Assembly (NCBI GenBank): GCA_002418185.1
Contig: DIDN01000035.1
Location: 1 to 33,989 of the forward strand
Source: Deltaproteobacteria bacterium UBA5799
GTDB lineage: Bacteria; Desulfobacterota; GWC2-55-46
Direction of reading: 5' to 3'
DNA: 33,989 nucleotides
Of the stretch, positions 1-7,053 are shown one piece after another. A program made the translations under genes and the position numbers. Below the pieces are notes generated by a model. The model ran no database searches. It was not told the DNA's origin and saw only the letters and a program-made list of their open reading frames with translations. The first letter of the stretch is position 1, and each line of letters begins with the position of its first letter.

Positions 1-1
1 C

Positions 2-355
2 GACCTTTTCAGGTCGCTCGACAGATATTTCCGGGGGAAAGCCGTCGAGTTCAGGGTCCCCTTGAGCCTTTCGGGCACAAGTTTCGACAGGGCCGTGTGG
101 GAGGGGCTCAGGGAGATACCGCGCGGCAGCGTAGCGACCTACGGCGAGGTCGCCAGGGGCATCGGGAGGCCCGGGGCCGCGAGGGCCGTGGGCGGAGCGT
201 GCGGGAGAAACCCCGTTCCCATTATTATACCCTGCCACAGGGTAGTGGCGGCCGGTTTGAGGCTCGGGGGCTTCTCTGGCGGCGTTGACGTGAAAAAGGC
301 CCTCCTGGAGATGGAGGGCCTTGAGATAGGCAGACAGGAAAGCTCCGTCCGCTAA
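2..355 (+). CDS. ogt: Methylated-DNA-[protein]-cysteine S-methyltransferase, 5'-partial
   Basis: This is the C-terminal part of an O6-alkylguanine-DNA alkyltransferase, which removes alkyl groups from guanine O6 onto its own cysteine in a single-use repair reaction. The reading frame is open to the window edge, so the real start lies upstream; the ATG/TTG-like codon at 62 is internal, because the residues before it continue the fold. Visible hallmarks are the helix-turn-helix-like segment (TYGEVARGIGRPGAARAVG), the Asn hinge (GRNP) and the catalytic PCHRV motif, with the acceptor Cys encoded at 233-235, followed by the GGFSGG loop. The stop codon overlaps the stop of the convergent membrane-protein gene by three bases. 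Ogt and the C-terminal half of Ada look alike at this length; the missing 5' part would decide. Family assignment is secure. Confidence 0.95.
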   Translation, partial: DLFRSLDRYFRGKAVEFRVPLSLSGTSFDRAVWEGLREIPRGSVATYGEVARGIGRPGAARAVGGACGRNPVPIIIPCHRVVAAGLRLGGFSGGVDVKKALLEMEGLEIGRQESSVR

Positions 356-825
356 CCGTGGGCCACGACCACGCCTGCCGCCGATGCGGCAAGGGATATC
401 GCGACCATGGCCCAGTGCAGCCTGTTTACCCTCCTGAATATCCCGTCTATGTCCATGTTCGCGCCTTCCCGGGCCATCCTGTCCAGCATCTTCTTTATCA
501 CTATGGGCTCGAGCCCGAAGAGCATCACGAACCAGAAGACCCAGACCGCGGTCATGAAGGTGAGCGCCCAGCCCCCGCTCCGAAAGTAAAGCTCGTACCA
601 GCCGGTCTGCCATACCATAACGAAGCCGGATATCCCGACTATTACGTTGTAGACCTTCGCAAGCGGCGCGAACCTGTGCTCTATGCGCTGGAAGGTCAGC
701 ACCTTCTGGAGCGGGTCCGGGGTCTTGATCGCCATGGGGAGGACTATGCCTGTAACGAAGACGAGCCCGCCTATCCACACTATGACCGTAAGGACGTGGA
801 CCATATGCATCGTGAAAAAGAGCAT
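352..825 (-). CDS. Four-helix integral membrane protein (CopD-like), function unknown
   Basis: A 157-residue hydrophobic protein with about four predicted membrane helices: roughly residues 5-30, 55-80, 85-108 and 132-155. The first helix has a His-rich face (MHMVHVLTVIVWIGG). That His-X-X-His pattern followed by WIGG recalls the membrane domains of CopD-like and related haem- or copper-associated proteins, but this is only a resemblance. The start codon has a strong ribosome site (AAGGAGG) seven bases upstream. The gene is convergent with the alkyltransferase gene and overlaps its stop. No partner gene suggests a function. Real coding is very likely given the clean frame, RBS and membrane pattern. 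Confidence 0.8.
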   Translation of the reverse strand: MLFFTMHMVHVLTVIVWIGGLVFVTGIVLPMAIKTPDPLQKVLTFQRIEHRFAPLAKVYNVIVGISGFVMVWQTGWYELYFRSGGWALTFMTAVWVFWFVMLFGLEPIVIKKMLDRMAREGANMDIDGIFRRVNRLHWAMVAISLAASAAGVVVAHG

Positions 826-1014
826 AGAAAAACCTCCTTGATTCGGGCCACTATTTGTTTTAGCTTAGTGTCTGTATCTTAACCCAAAAAAAGCCTTGCA
901 GCCAGTCTCTTTCGCCAGGTTGACGGAAGGCTGCGGGGGGGGCCGCCCGGGAAGGCCTGTGCAAGGGGGTTCTCCGCGTTCTCCTCAACCTGTGTTCGAT
1001 ACCACGGCAGGCCC

Positions 1015-1533
1015 ATGCCCGGACATGACGGAATTCATGATATGACGGTCGACAGGGAGTTCCTTTCAGGCCTGAGGCGTTCGAGCGTCACGGTTGCGGT
1101 CTTCGCGGCCTCGTTCGTCTTCATGTACGCCGGGGTGGTGGTGCTCCTTAAGTACCTGTACGTATACTTCAGGGGTTTCAGCCCCGACCTGAGCGAGCAC
1201 CTCCTCCGGGGGGTTTTTTACGGGTTGAGCGCCGCCGCGATCGGGGCCTCTGCGGTAATATCGAAAAGGCGCTATTCGGCTGAGGCGCTGAGGGACAAGA
1301 TAGACGAGGCCGACTCGCTCGTCAGGCACCTGGTGCTTACGCCGGTGATATCCATGCTCTTTGCCGAGGCAGTCCTTATCTTCGGCTTTTTCCTTTTTTT
1401 TCTCAGCGCCATGTACGTGGATTTTTTCATGCTGACCGCAATCTCGTTCGCTCTCATAATATGGAGCGTGCCTTCAGTGGGCTTCCTTGAAGAAGTGCTT
1501 GAAAAGACCCGGGGAGGCGGGCCTTTTTACTGA
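1015..1533 (+). CDS. Hypothetical four-helix membrane protein
   Basis: This encodes a protein of up to 172 residues with hydrophobic stretches near residues 25-48, 65-82, 108-133 and 137-155, separated by a short charged loop (about 84-103, basic then acidic). I recognise no family motif. Two ATG codons compete: 1015, and 1042, ten residues into the longer form. Neither has a strong Shine-Dalgarno sequence, so the N-terminus is uncertain. The gene stands alone upstream of the perR promoter. Its hydrophobic content and codon use match its neighbours, so I judge it real. It could be a small inner-membrane stress or transport accessory protein, but nothing in the sequence proves that. Confidence 0.65.
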   Translation: MPGHDGIHDMTVDREFLSGLRRSSVTVAVFAASFVFMYAGVVVLLKYLYVYFRGFSPDLSEHLLRGVFYGLSAAAIGASAVISKRRYSAEALRDKIDEADSLVRHLVLTPVISMLFAEAVLIFGFFLFFLSAMYVDFFMLTAISFALIIWSVPSVGFLEEVLEKTRGGGPFY

Positions 1534-1579
1534 AATGTTCAATGTAATCAGCCAGTTATAAATTTCAAAAGAGAAGGGC

Positions 1580-1607
1580 TTGACATATATTTTTTTTGTT
1601 CTATAAT
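1580..1607 (+). promoter_or_regulatory. Consensus sigma-70 promoter of the perR-peroxiredoxin operon
   Basis: A perfect TTGACA (1580-1585) and a perfect TATAAT (1602-1607) are separated by 16 bases of T-rich DNA. The expected start point is around 1613-1615, about 40 bases before the regulator ATG at 1653. The -10 and start region are overlapped by a PerR-box-like palindrome. Confidence 0.85.
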
Positions 1608-1620
1608 AGAATTATTCTTA
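1606..1620 (+). promoter_or_regulatory. Putative PerR box (operator)
   Basis: The 15-base site ATAGAATTATTCTTA contains a perfect 5-1-5 inverted repeat (AGAAT-T-ATTCT). It matches the published Bacillus-type PerR box (TTAGAATNATTCTAA form) at 13 of 15 positions by my alignment. It covers the end of the -10 element and the likely start point, so a bound repressor would block initiation. A second overlapping inverted repeat (ATAAT-AGA-ATTAT, 1603-1615) adds symmetry. Position directly upstream of a PerR-type gene points to autoregulation; binding itself is inference. Confidence 0.7.
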
Positions 1621-1652
1621 GATAGTAATTGTTTGTTGAAGAAGGGGCCGCA

Positions 1653-2075
1653 ATGGAGAGGATAGTCAGGAAATACAGGGGCATGGGCTTCAAGCTTACT
1701 CCCCAGAGGCTTGCAATCCTCAAGTTCCTCGAGGGGAACACCAGCCACCCCACTGCGGAGGACATCTTCGTCGAGATAAAGAAGAGGTACCCGACGGTAT
1801 CCTTCGCCACGGTCTACAACACCGTCCAGGCCCTCAAGGAAAGGGGCGAAATTATGGAGGTGACGATAGACCCCGAGAGGAAGCACTTCGACCCCAACCC
1901 CGCCCCGCACCACCACATAATGTGCACCGGGTGCGGAAGGATCGGCGACGTTTTTGTCGACTATTCAGAGGCGCTCAAACTCCCGGAGGAGGTGACGAGC
2001 GAGTTCGCCACCACGGGCAACCATATAGACTTTTACGGCCTTTGCAAAAAATGCCGCATGAAGAACACAAACTAA
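1653..2075 (+). CDS. perR: Fur-family peroxide-responsive repressor, PerR type
   Basis: This is a 140-residue winged-helix metalloregulator of the Fur superfamily. The N-terminal DNA-binding domain (about 1-80) carries LTPQRLAIL and the recognition helix region FATVYNTVQAL. The C-terminal half has the structural zinc site C91-X2-C94 and C131-X2-C134. By alignment with B. subtilis PerR, the regulatory metal ligands are present: H32, D80, H86, H88 and D99. The Asp at position 80, where Fur proteins usually have Glu, favours peroxide sensing by histidine oxidation over iron sensing. I chose the ATG at 1653 because GAAGAAGGGG precedes it; a TTG at 1629 would add eight residues upstream of that site. 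The gene is followed after 20 bases by a peroxiredoxin gene and preceded by a PerR-like box. Confidence 0.92.
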   Translation: MERIVRKYRGMGFKLTPQRLAILKFLEGNTSHPTAEDIFVEIKKRYPTVSFATVYNTVQALKERGEIMEVTIDPERKHFDPNPAPHHHIMCTGCGRIGDVFVDYSEALKLPEEVTSEFATTGNHIDFYGLCKKCRMKNTN

Positions 2076-2095
2076 CCATAGAAGGAGAAAAGGAA

Positions 2096-2695
2096 ATGGC
2101 GGAGACATTGGCAGCAGTCCAGAACGAGGCCCCGGACTTCAAGGCGACCACCGTGATGGAGGACGGATCGGTAAAGGAGATAAAACTTTCGGATTACAAG
2201 GGCAAGTACGTGGTCCTCTTCTTTTACCCGCTCGATTTCACCTTCGTCTGCCCGACCGAGATAATATCCATGAGCGACAGGATAGACGAGTTCCACGCCA
2301 GGAACGCAGCGGTGCTCGGCGTCTCCGTAGACAGCCAGTTCTCGCACATCGCGTGGAGGAACACGCCGAGGAAGAAGGGCGGCATCGGCGAGATAGAATA
2401 CCCGCTGGTTTCCGACCTCGACAAGTCCATAAGCAGGAACTACGGGGTGCTTGTGGAGAAGCCGGGCATAGCCCTGAGGGGATTGTTCATAATAGACAAG
2501 CTCGGCAAGATACGCCACATAACCATAAACGACCTCCCGCTCGGAAGGAACGTGGACGAGGTCTTGAGGGTGCTGGACGCGATTCAGTTCAACGAAAAAT
2601 ACGGCGAGGTCTGCCCGGCCAACTGGAAACAGGGGGAGAAGGGGATGAAGCCCGACCAGGCGGGGCTGGAGCAATACGCCGAGGCGAATTTCTAA
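2096..2695 (+). CDS. Typical 2-Cys peroxiredoxin (AhpC/Prx1 class)
   Basis: This 199-residue protein reduces hydrogen peroxide and organic peroxides using a peroxidatic cysteine that forms a disulfide with a resolving cysteine on the partner subunit. The peroxidatic Cys52 is in FTFVCPTE, and the resolving Cys173 is in GEVCPANW, both diagnostic of typical 2-Cys enzymes. Full family length and the C-terminal tail are present. The ATG at 2096 follows the strong site GAAGGAGAAAAGGA; the frame is open further upstream but that part overlaps perR and is not coding. The gene is 20 bases behind perR with no terminator between, so the two are probably co-transcribed and derepressed by peroxide. The electron donor (AhpF, thioredoxin or other) is not in the window. 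Confidence 0.96.
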   Translation: MAETLAAVQNEAPDFKATTVMEDGSVKEIKLSDYKGKYVVLFFYPLDFTFVCPTEIISMSDRIDEFHARNAAVLGVSVDSQFSHIAWRNTPRKKGGIGEIEYPLVSDLDKSISRNYGVLVEKPGIALRGLFIIDKLGKIRHITINDLPLGRNVDEVLRVLDAIQFNEKYGEVCPANWKQGEKGMKPDQAGLEQYAEANF

Positions 2696-2701
2696 ATGCT
2701 G

Positions 2702-2737
2702 CCGGGCCGGGGGTTTTTGCTCCCGGCCCGGGTTTCT
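2702..2737 (+). terminator. Hairpin after peroxiredoxin, possible terminator
   Basis: A perfect 10-bp stem (CCGGGCCGGG at 2702-2711 with its complement at 2722-2731) encloses a 10-base loop and begins six bases after the peroxiredoxin stop. The tract that follows (TTTCTC) is a poor U-run, so termination may be partial and some transcripts could read into the sigma factor gene. Confidence 0.55.
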
Positions 2738-2806
2738 CGTGAAAGGGCTCTTTCGACCCCGAAAAGGTTGGAGAAACGGCAGGCCTCGCGATTACAGGGG
2801 GAGGCA

Positions 2807-3712
2807 ATGGACAAGGGCGATTTCGGGCGGCCGGGCCGCAGGGGCAGGCCGCCGTCAACCGGAGAATCAGCCGAGAAAAAGACCGGCGCCGATTCCGTTA
2901 CAGCATACTTCAGGGAAATAAGGAAGATAAGGCTCCTTACGGCAGCCGAGGAAAAGGCGCTCGCAAGGAGGATAGCAAAGGGCGACAGCGAGGCCAGGAG
3001 GGCCCTCATAGAGGCGAACCTCAGGCTTGTCGTGAACATCGCCAAGAGGCACCTGAACAGGGGGCTCCCCCTCCAGGACCTCATCGAGGAGGGCAACATC
3101 GGCCTCATAAAATCGGCGGAGCGCTTCAGCGCCTCCAGGGGATGCAAGTTCTCTACATACGCGACCTACTGGATAAAGCAGTCGATAGACAGGGCCATAG
3201 CGAACCAGGCCGACACCGTAAGGCTCCCGATACACGTCTCCACCGACCTTGCGAGGGTCGCCCGGGCCGAGAGGGACTTAAGCGGCGAGCTTGGCCGGGA
3301 GCCGGACATAAGGGAGCTCTCCGAGAGGACGGGCCTTTCCGGCAGGTACGTAAAGAAGCTCAATGGTATAACCCGGAAAAGCTACTCCCTTGAGAGCCCG
3401 GTCGCGGAGGACGCGGACCAGTCGCTGATGGAGAGGATAGTGGACGAGACCTTCCCGCCGCCCATGGAGTCCGTGGACATGGCGGACAGGGCCGGGAAGG
3501 TGAGGAAATGGCTCGAATGCCTGGACGAGAACGAGAAAGTGGTCATAAGGGAGCGTTTCGGCCTTGATGGAGAGGAGCCCAAGACGCTCGAGACAGTGGG
3601 CAGGGAATTCGGCCTTACGAGAGAGAGGGTCAGGCAGATAGAAGCAAAGGCCATCGGCAAGCTCAAGAGAATGGCGGAAGAGACCCATACCGAATACAGG
3701 GACGTTGCATAG
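2807..3712 (+). CDS. Group 2 sigma-70 RNA polymerase sigma factor (RpoS/RpoD-like)
   Basis: This is a 301-residue alternative vegetative-type sigma factor. It lacks the long region 1.1 of RpoD. Region 1.2 is about 28-60 (DSVTAYFREIRKIRLLTAAEE), region 2 about 66-140 with NLRLVVNIAKR, DLIEEGNIGL and the -10 recognition and melting segment FSTYATYWIKQSIDRAI, region 3 about 145-220, and region 4 about 235-295 with the helix-turn-helix LETVGREFGLTRERVRQIEAKA. The ATG at 2807 follows GGGGGAGG; the frame is open to 2696 but that stretch overlaps the hairpin. Length and architecture fit the RpoS-like group 2 class used for stationary-phase or stress regulons. Its position behind perR and peroxiredoxin supports a stress role, but the exact orthology cannot be settled from sequence reading alone. 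Confidence 0.93.
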   Translation: MDKGDFGRPGRRGRPPSTGESAEKKTGADSVTAYFREIRKIRLLTAAEEKALARRIAKGDSEARRALIEANLRLVVNIAKRHLNRGLPLQDLIEEGNIGLIKSAERFSASRGCKFSTYATYWIKQSIDRAIANQADTVRLPIHVSTDLARVARAERDLSGELGREPDIRELSERTGLSGRYVKKLNGITRKSYSLESPVAEDADQSLMERIVDETFPPPMESVDMADRAGKVRKWLECLDENEKVVIRERFGLDGEEPKTLETVGREFGLTRERVRQIEAKAIGKLKRMAEETHTEYRDVA

Positions 3713-3815
3713 GACCAAACGCGATTGCGAGAGAGTGGAATCTGAACCCCCTCCTGATGGTATGACCGCAGCACATAGCCGCTTTGCCCCCCGCCCTCAG
3801 CCCGCAGTGCCCCTT

Positions 3816-3855
3816 GAGGGGCGGCGACTTCGAGTCGCCGCCCCTCGGGTTTTTT
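3816..3855 (+). terminator. Rho-independent terminator of the sigma factor gene
   Basis: A perfect 14-bp GC-rich stem (3816-3829 with 3833-3846), a 3-base TCG loop, GGG and then six T residues (3850-3855). It ends the plus-strand unit. It lies between convergent genes, but the other strand lacks a U-run, so it serves mainly the sigma factor transcript. Confidence 0.93.
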
Positions 3856-3897
3856 GAGGGCCTGCCCATGCCGGATGGTTTGCCCGGGCTTACGGGT

Positions 3898-5376
3898 TCA
3901 GGCGGTCTTCAATTTAGCCTTTATCCTGGGGAGCGCCGGAGAATCAGGAAAGGACTCGACATAGCGGCCATAATAGCTCGCGGCAGCCTCGTCGAGCCCC
4001 ATTTCCTCGAGTATGGACGCGCACTGGTACATGGCCCGCTCTCTGATATCGGAAGGGGTATCGGACGAGTCCGATAGCATCTCGAGGCTCCTTGCGGCGA
4101 TGTCCAGCTCCCCTCTCTTATAGAGGACCCCCGAGAGCCTTAATTGCAGCACGGGCTCGACCCCGGAGAGGTATTTCGAATAGAACTCCTTGAAGACCGT
4201 TGCGGCCTCCTGTGGGTTGGATGCGGCAAGCGCCTTTATGGCCCTTTCATAGTAGTCTCTGCCTTCCTCCGTCGACGAGAACCTTGATTTCATCCGGGCA
4301 AGGCCCAGGAGCGCCCCTGCGTTCGAGGCGTTTTTCTGCAGCACCAGCTTGAGTGATTCCTCGCCCTCGCCCGAGGTCATGCCCTCTTCCGCCGCCTTCA
4401 CACCGATGTCCAGGTGCCTTTCCTCTACGGCCTGTACGCCGAGCCCTGTAAACCCGGCGATGCAGATCCCGGCCAACATGCCGCCGATATGGGCCCAGTA
4501 GCCGATGTTGGACATGTCCGTCCCCGTTATCTGCCCTATGCCGCCGCTCAGGTCGAGATAGAAGAATATCCCTATTATGACGAGAGAATTTAGCCTTATC
4601 TTGAGAGAGACCGGCAGTATAAGGGAGAATATCCCGAGTATCGGAAGCGGAAATACCATGCTCTTGAAGTAGCAGCGCACTGCGAACAGGCCCATCACGC
4701 CGGAGATTGCTCCGGACGCCCCGAGCCCGTGCGAGACTTCCCCGAGGAAAATAAAATGTACGGATGCGGCTACGATGCCCGAGAAGATGCCCGCTATGAG
4801 GTATGCAGTAAGGAACCTCTCCCATCCCATCCTTTTCTCGACCACTGTGCCCACTACCCAGAGGAATATCATGTTGGCCCAGAGGTGGCCGTCGTCGGAG
4901 TGGAGGAAGAGGGAAGTAACGGCGCTTATGGGCGCGTTCCAGAAATTCGGCTCCGGCGGCAGGAAAAGGAAGTTCCTGTAGATGAACTCCTGGTCCAAAA
5001 GCGGATTGAGCTGGAGCATGTAGAAGATGGCGGCGTTCAGGGCGATAAGAGTGTAAGTTACAACCGCCACGCCTTCCTTCTTCCTTTCGCCTTCGGTATA
5101 AAAGAACGGCATGAAGGTGATATGCTGCTTTAGGATGCTTGTCGCGCTCTCGTTTGCGGCTATGGCCTTGAGCCTGATATAGAGGAGGAAGAGCACCGGA
5201 AAGACGAGCATTATGACGCCCATGAAGGCGTCGATATAGCCCTTCAGCATGAGTATCGCGAAAATGAGCAGGAAGACCTTCAGGAGAAAGGCCTGTTCCT
5301 GGTGCTTGCGGAAATAATCCGGAATGGTCCCCAAGGCCTTAATCGCTCCCGCACCCGCCAATGGTTTGTAAAACAA
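3898..5376 (-). CDS. Rhomboid family intramembrane serine protease with C-terminal TPR region
   Basis: A 492-residue membrane protein with an intramembrane serine protease core. Rhomboids cleave substrates within their transmembrane segments. The core spans about residues 105-315. It shows the HLWAN motif (H164, N168), the catalytic serine in GASGAISG (S221) and the catalytic histidine in YWAHIGG (H296), so it looks active. Before the core are two hydrophobic helices (about 30-68) and a linker. After it, about residues 330-490 are helical and repeat-like (LVLQKNASNAGALLGLARM, AMYQCASILEEMGLDEAAASYYGRYVESFPD), consistent with TPR repeats for protein contacts. The start is TTG at 5376, with AGGAAA close upstream; no ATG lies nearby. 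It is divergent from the lipoprotein pair. Substrate unknown. Confidence 0.9.
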   Translation of the reverse strand: MFYKPLAGAGAIKALGTIPDYFRKHQEQAFLLKVFLLIFAILMLKGYIDAFMGVIMLVFPVLFLLYIRLKAIAANESATSILKQHITFMPFFYTEGERKKEGVAVVTYTLIALNAAIFYMLQLNPLLDQEFIYRNFLFLPPEPNFWNAPISAVTSLFLHSDDGHLWANMIFLWVVGTVVEKRMGWERFLTAYLIAGIFSGIVAASVHFIFLGEVSHGLGASGAISGVMGLFAVRCYFKSMVFPLPILGIFSLILPVSLKIRLNSLVIIGIFFYLDLSGGIGQITGTDMSNIGYWAHIGGMLAGICIAGFTGLGVQAVEERHLDIGVKAAEEGMTSGEGEESLKLVLQKNASNAGALLGLARMKSRFSSTEEGRDYYERAIKALAASNPQEAATVFKEFYSKYLSGVEPVLQLRLSGVLYKRGELDIAARSLEMLSDSSDTPSDIRERAMYQCASILEEMGLDEAAASYYGRYVESFPDSPALPRIKAKLKTA

Positions 5377-5433
5377 AGCTTTCCTGAATATCGCCGGCTC
5401 CGATAATAACTTAAGTAATTATTTAAATTGATG

Positions 5434-5453
5434 GTTTGACCGGCCGGCCAAAC
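5434..5453. promoter_or_regulatory. Near-perfect 20-bp palindrome, candidate operator
   Basis: GTTTGACCGGCCGGCCAAAC is a 20-base inverted repeat with a single mismatched pair. It lies between the divergent rhomboid and lipoprotein genes, next to an AT-rich stretch (5402-5433). The position suits a binding site for a dimeric regulator, but it could be chance in GC-rich DNA. No regulator is identified. Confidence 0.4.
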
Positions 5454-5526
5454 TGTGAATGGGCCTAAAGATTCTCGGAAAGTTTCCGATAGGGGAGAGG
5501 AATGAAGACCTGAAAGGAGACCTCTC

Positions 5527-6309
5527 GTGTCGGAAAGGTTCCTGAAATCCGCCGGCGGAGCGCTCATATTCCTTCTGCTCCTCATTATAGCCGGGTGCGA
5601 CAAGCCGCCCAAGGCGGTCGGCAGCCAGACCTCAACCGGATACGGAAGTTCAGGGCTTTCCGTATACCTTACCGGCCCCGCCAGGCTTGAGGGCGACATC
5701 AAGCAGCCGGAGGGGATGCAGTTCCCGATAAAGGTCAAGATAAACGGCCCTCCCGGGGGCGCCGCGCGTATTACGACGCTCCATCCGCCACTGGTGGAAG
5801 GCTGCGACATAATAAAGAGCGTTCCCATGTACGTCGAGCTCGACTCTTCAGGCAGCGCGGAAGCCGAAGGCACGGTGCTCTTCGCGTCAGACTACGCCTG
5901 CACCTACGGGTTCGAAGTGGAGGCCGCGGCGGAGTTCGAGCCGGACGAGCGGCATTACGAGCTCTACGAGCCCACAGACGTGGCCGGGGTCTCGATGACC
6001 TTCAGGCGCGTAGTGGACCCGGGAAGCCCCCAGGCCATAAGGCACACGGCAAGGGAGGAGTGCGAGGGGTTCGTGCGCGCCGAGCTCGAGGACGACGGGT
6101 ATGTAGAGTCCTTCCGCTGGAGCCCGGCCTCCGTAAAGAATATAGAGGGGAGCAGGCACCAGGCCGAAGGCTCGTTCACAATACGCAACGTGACCTTCAA
6201 TCACAGGTGCACGATGGATTACTCGAAGGGGTCCGGATGGAAGCTTATCGAGCTCGAGGTGCCCGGGCTTCAGGACTACAGGTCTGAAAGGGCGGCGTAT
6301 GGGTTTTAA
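5527..6309 (+). CDS. Hypothetical lipoprotein
   Basis: A 260-residue predicted lipoprotein. The N-terminus has a basic start, a hydrophobic core and a lipobox IIAGC with lipidated Cys24. Residue +2 is Asp, which in enterobacteria signals inner-membrane retention; whether that rule holds here is unknown. The rest is soluble and acidic, with two further cysteine pairs (near CDI, CTYGF, ECEGF, CTMDY) that could form disulfides in the periplasm. No family is recognised. The start is GTG at 5527 with AAGGAG nine bases upstream. The 3' end overlaps the next lipoprotein gene by 11 bases, so the two are surely translated from one mRNA. Confidence 0.8.
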   Translation: MSERFLKSAGGALIFLLLLIIAGCDKPPKAVGSQTSTGYGSSGLSVYLTGPARLEGDIKQPEGMQFPIKVKINGPPGGAARITTLHPPLVEGCDIIKSVPMYVELDSSGSAEAEGTVLFASDYACTYGFEVEAAAEFEPDERHYELYEPTDVAGVSMTFRRVVDPGSPQAIRHTAREECEGFVRAELEDDGYVESFRWSPASVKNIEGSRHQAEGSFTIRNVTFNHRCTMDYSKGSGWKLIELEVPGLQDYRSERAAYGF

Positions 6310-6991
6310 GTCGGGCGGGAACGTCCGTTTCCGCCATGCCCTCCTTCCGCTCCTTGCAGGCGTTATCCTCGTCGCGGCAGGAGGGTGCACGCGCTCCTGC
6401 GGGTCTACTCCCGAAAAGGCTGCGGAAAACTACCTGAAGGCCGCTTTTAAGAACGACCTTGACACGACCTGGAACTGCGCCTCGGAGCGCGACAGGGCGG
6501 TCAAGAGCCGCAAATCGTACGACATGCTGCACAAGGTTGAATCGGACACCGTTGCGGCCAGGCTCTTCAAGCAGGCGAGGGCGACGATATTGGGCTCCGA
6601 GACAGAGGGCGTAAGGGCCGTGGTAACGGCGTCGGTCACGATGCCGAGGCTCGATATGGTGATGGGGGACATGCTCGGCTTCGCCTTCGGAGCGGCCGCA
6701 AGCGGCATGGAATACAATGATTTCGACAGGGAATTAAAGAAGCGCTACCTCAAGGGGAACGTCCCCGTGGGGTCGAGCCCTGTCATCTTCTTCCTCGTCC
6801 GCGAGGAGGGCGACTGGAAGATATACCACGGCTGGGAGATGGACAAGGCCCTTGAGCTTGAGCGCTGGGAGAAATACGACGAGGCGCTCGAGCACTGGCG
6901 GGCCGTCGATAGGATAATTCCAGGGCACCCCGTTGCAGAAAAGAGGATGGAGGAGATATACAGGAAGACCGGAAGGGCGGGGCCGCACTGA
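6299..6991 (+). CDS. Hypothetical lipoprotein, NTF2-like/DUF4878-like fold suspected
   Basis: This 230-residue protein has a signal peptide ending in a lipobox-like VAAGGC (Cys about 30). The segment STPEKAAENYLKAAFKNDLDTTWN resembles the first helix of small NTF2-like or DUF4878-type lipoproteins, which start with a helix carrying an A..Y..AL..GD pattern. A later part (EGDWKIYHGWEMDKA) matches the end of such folds, where a strand with W-K-I is common. The C-terminal 40 residues form a charged helical extension with a TPR-like spacing (KYDEALEHWRAVDRIIPGHPVAEKRMEEIY). The gene overlaps the preceding lipoprotein gene by 11 bases, and GAAAGG precedes its ATG. The fold is inference; function is unknown. 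Confidence 0.8.
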   Translation: MGFKSGGNVRFRHALLPLLAGVILVAAGGCTRSCGSTPEKAAENYLKAAFKNDLDTTWNCASERDRAVKSRKSYDMLHKVESDTVAARLFKQARATILGSETEGVRAVVTASVTMPRLDMVMGDMLGFAFGAAASGMEYNDFDRELKKRYLKGNVPVGSSPVIFFLVREEGDWKIYHGWEMDKALELERWEKYDEALEHWRAVDRIIPGHPVAEKRMEEIYRKTGRAGPH

Positions 6992-7013
6992 AACGACGGC
7001 TATTGAATTTTAG

Positions 7014-7053
7014 AAAAAAGGGACAGGCTCTTTCGGGCCGGTCCCTTTTTTTT
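7014..7053. terminator. Bidirectional rho-independent terminator
   Basis: The stem GGGAC (7020-7024) pairs with GTCCC (7041-7045), extended inwards by GGC/GCC with one mismatch. It is flanked by an A6 run on one side and a T8 run on the other, so it can end both the plus-strand lipoprotein operon and the minus-strand glycan operon, whose last stop codon lies inside the T-run. Confidence 0.9.

Noticed and set aside
358..882. A 174-residue plus-strand frame with His/Tyr-rich content
   Set aside because: It is the antisense shadow of the membrane protein gene at 352-825; composition is unlike a folded protein and no ribosome site is seen.
889..945. A possible minus-strand terminator (GCAGCC/GGCTGC followed by a T7 run)
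   Set aside because: The loop is over 20 bases, the stem is six pairs and five bases separate it from the T-run; no minus-strand gene upstream needs it.
1922..2095. An N-terminal extension of the peroxiredoxin frame
   Set aside because: It overlaps perR in another frame and precedes the clear ribosome site and ATG at 2096.
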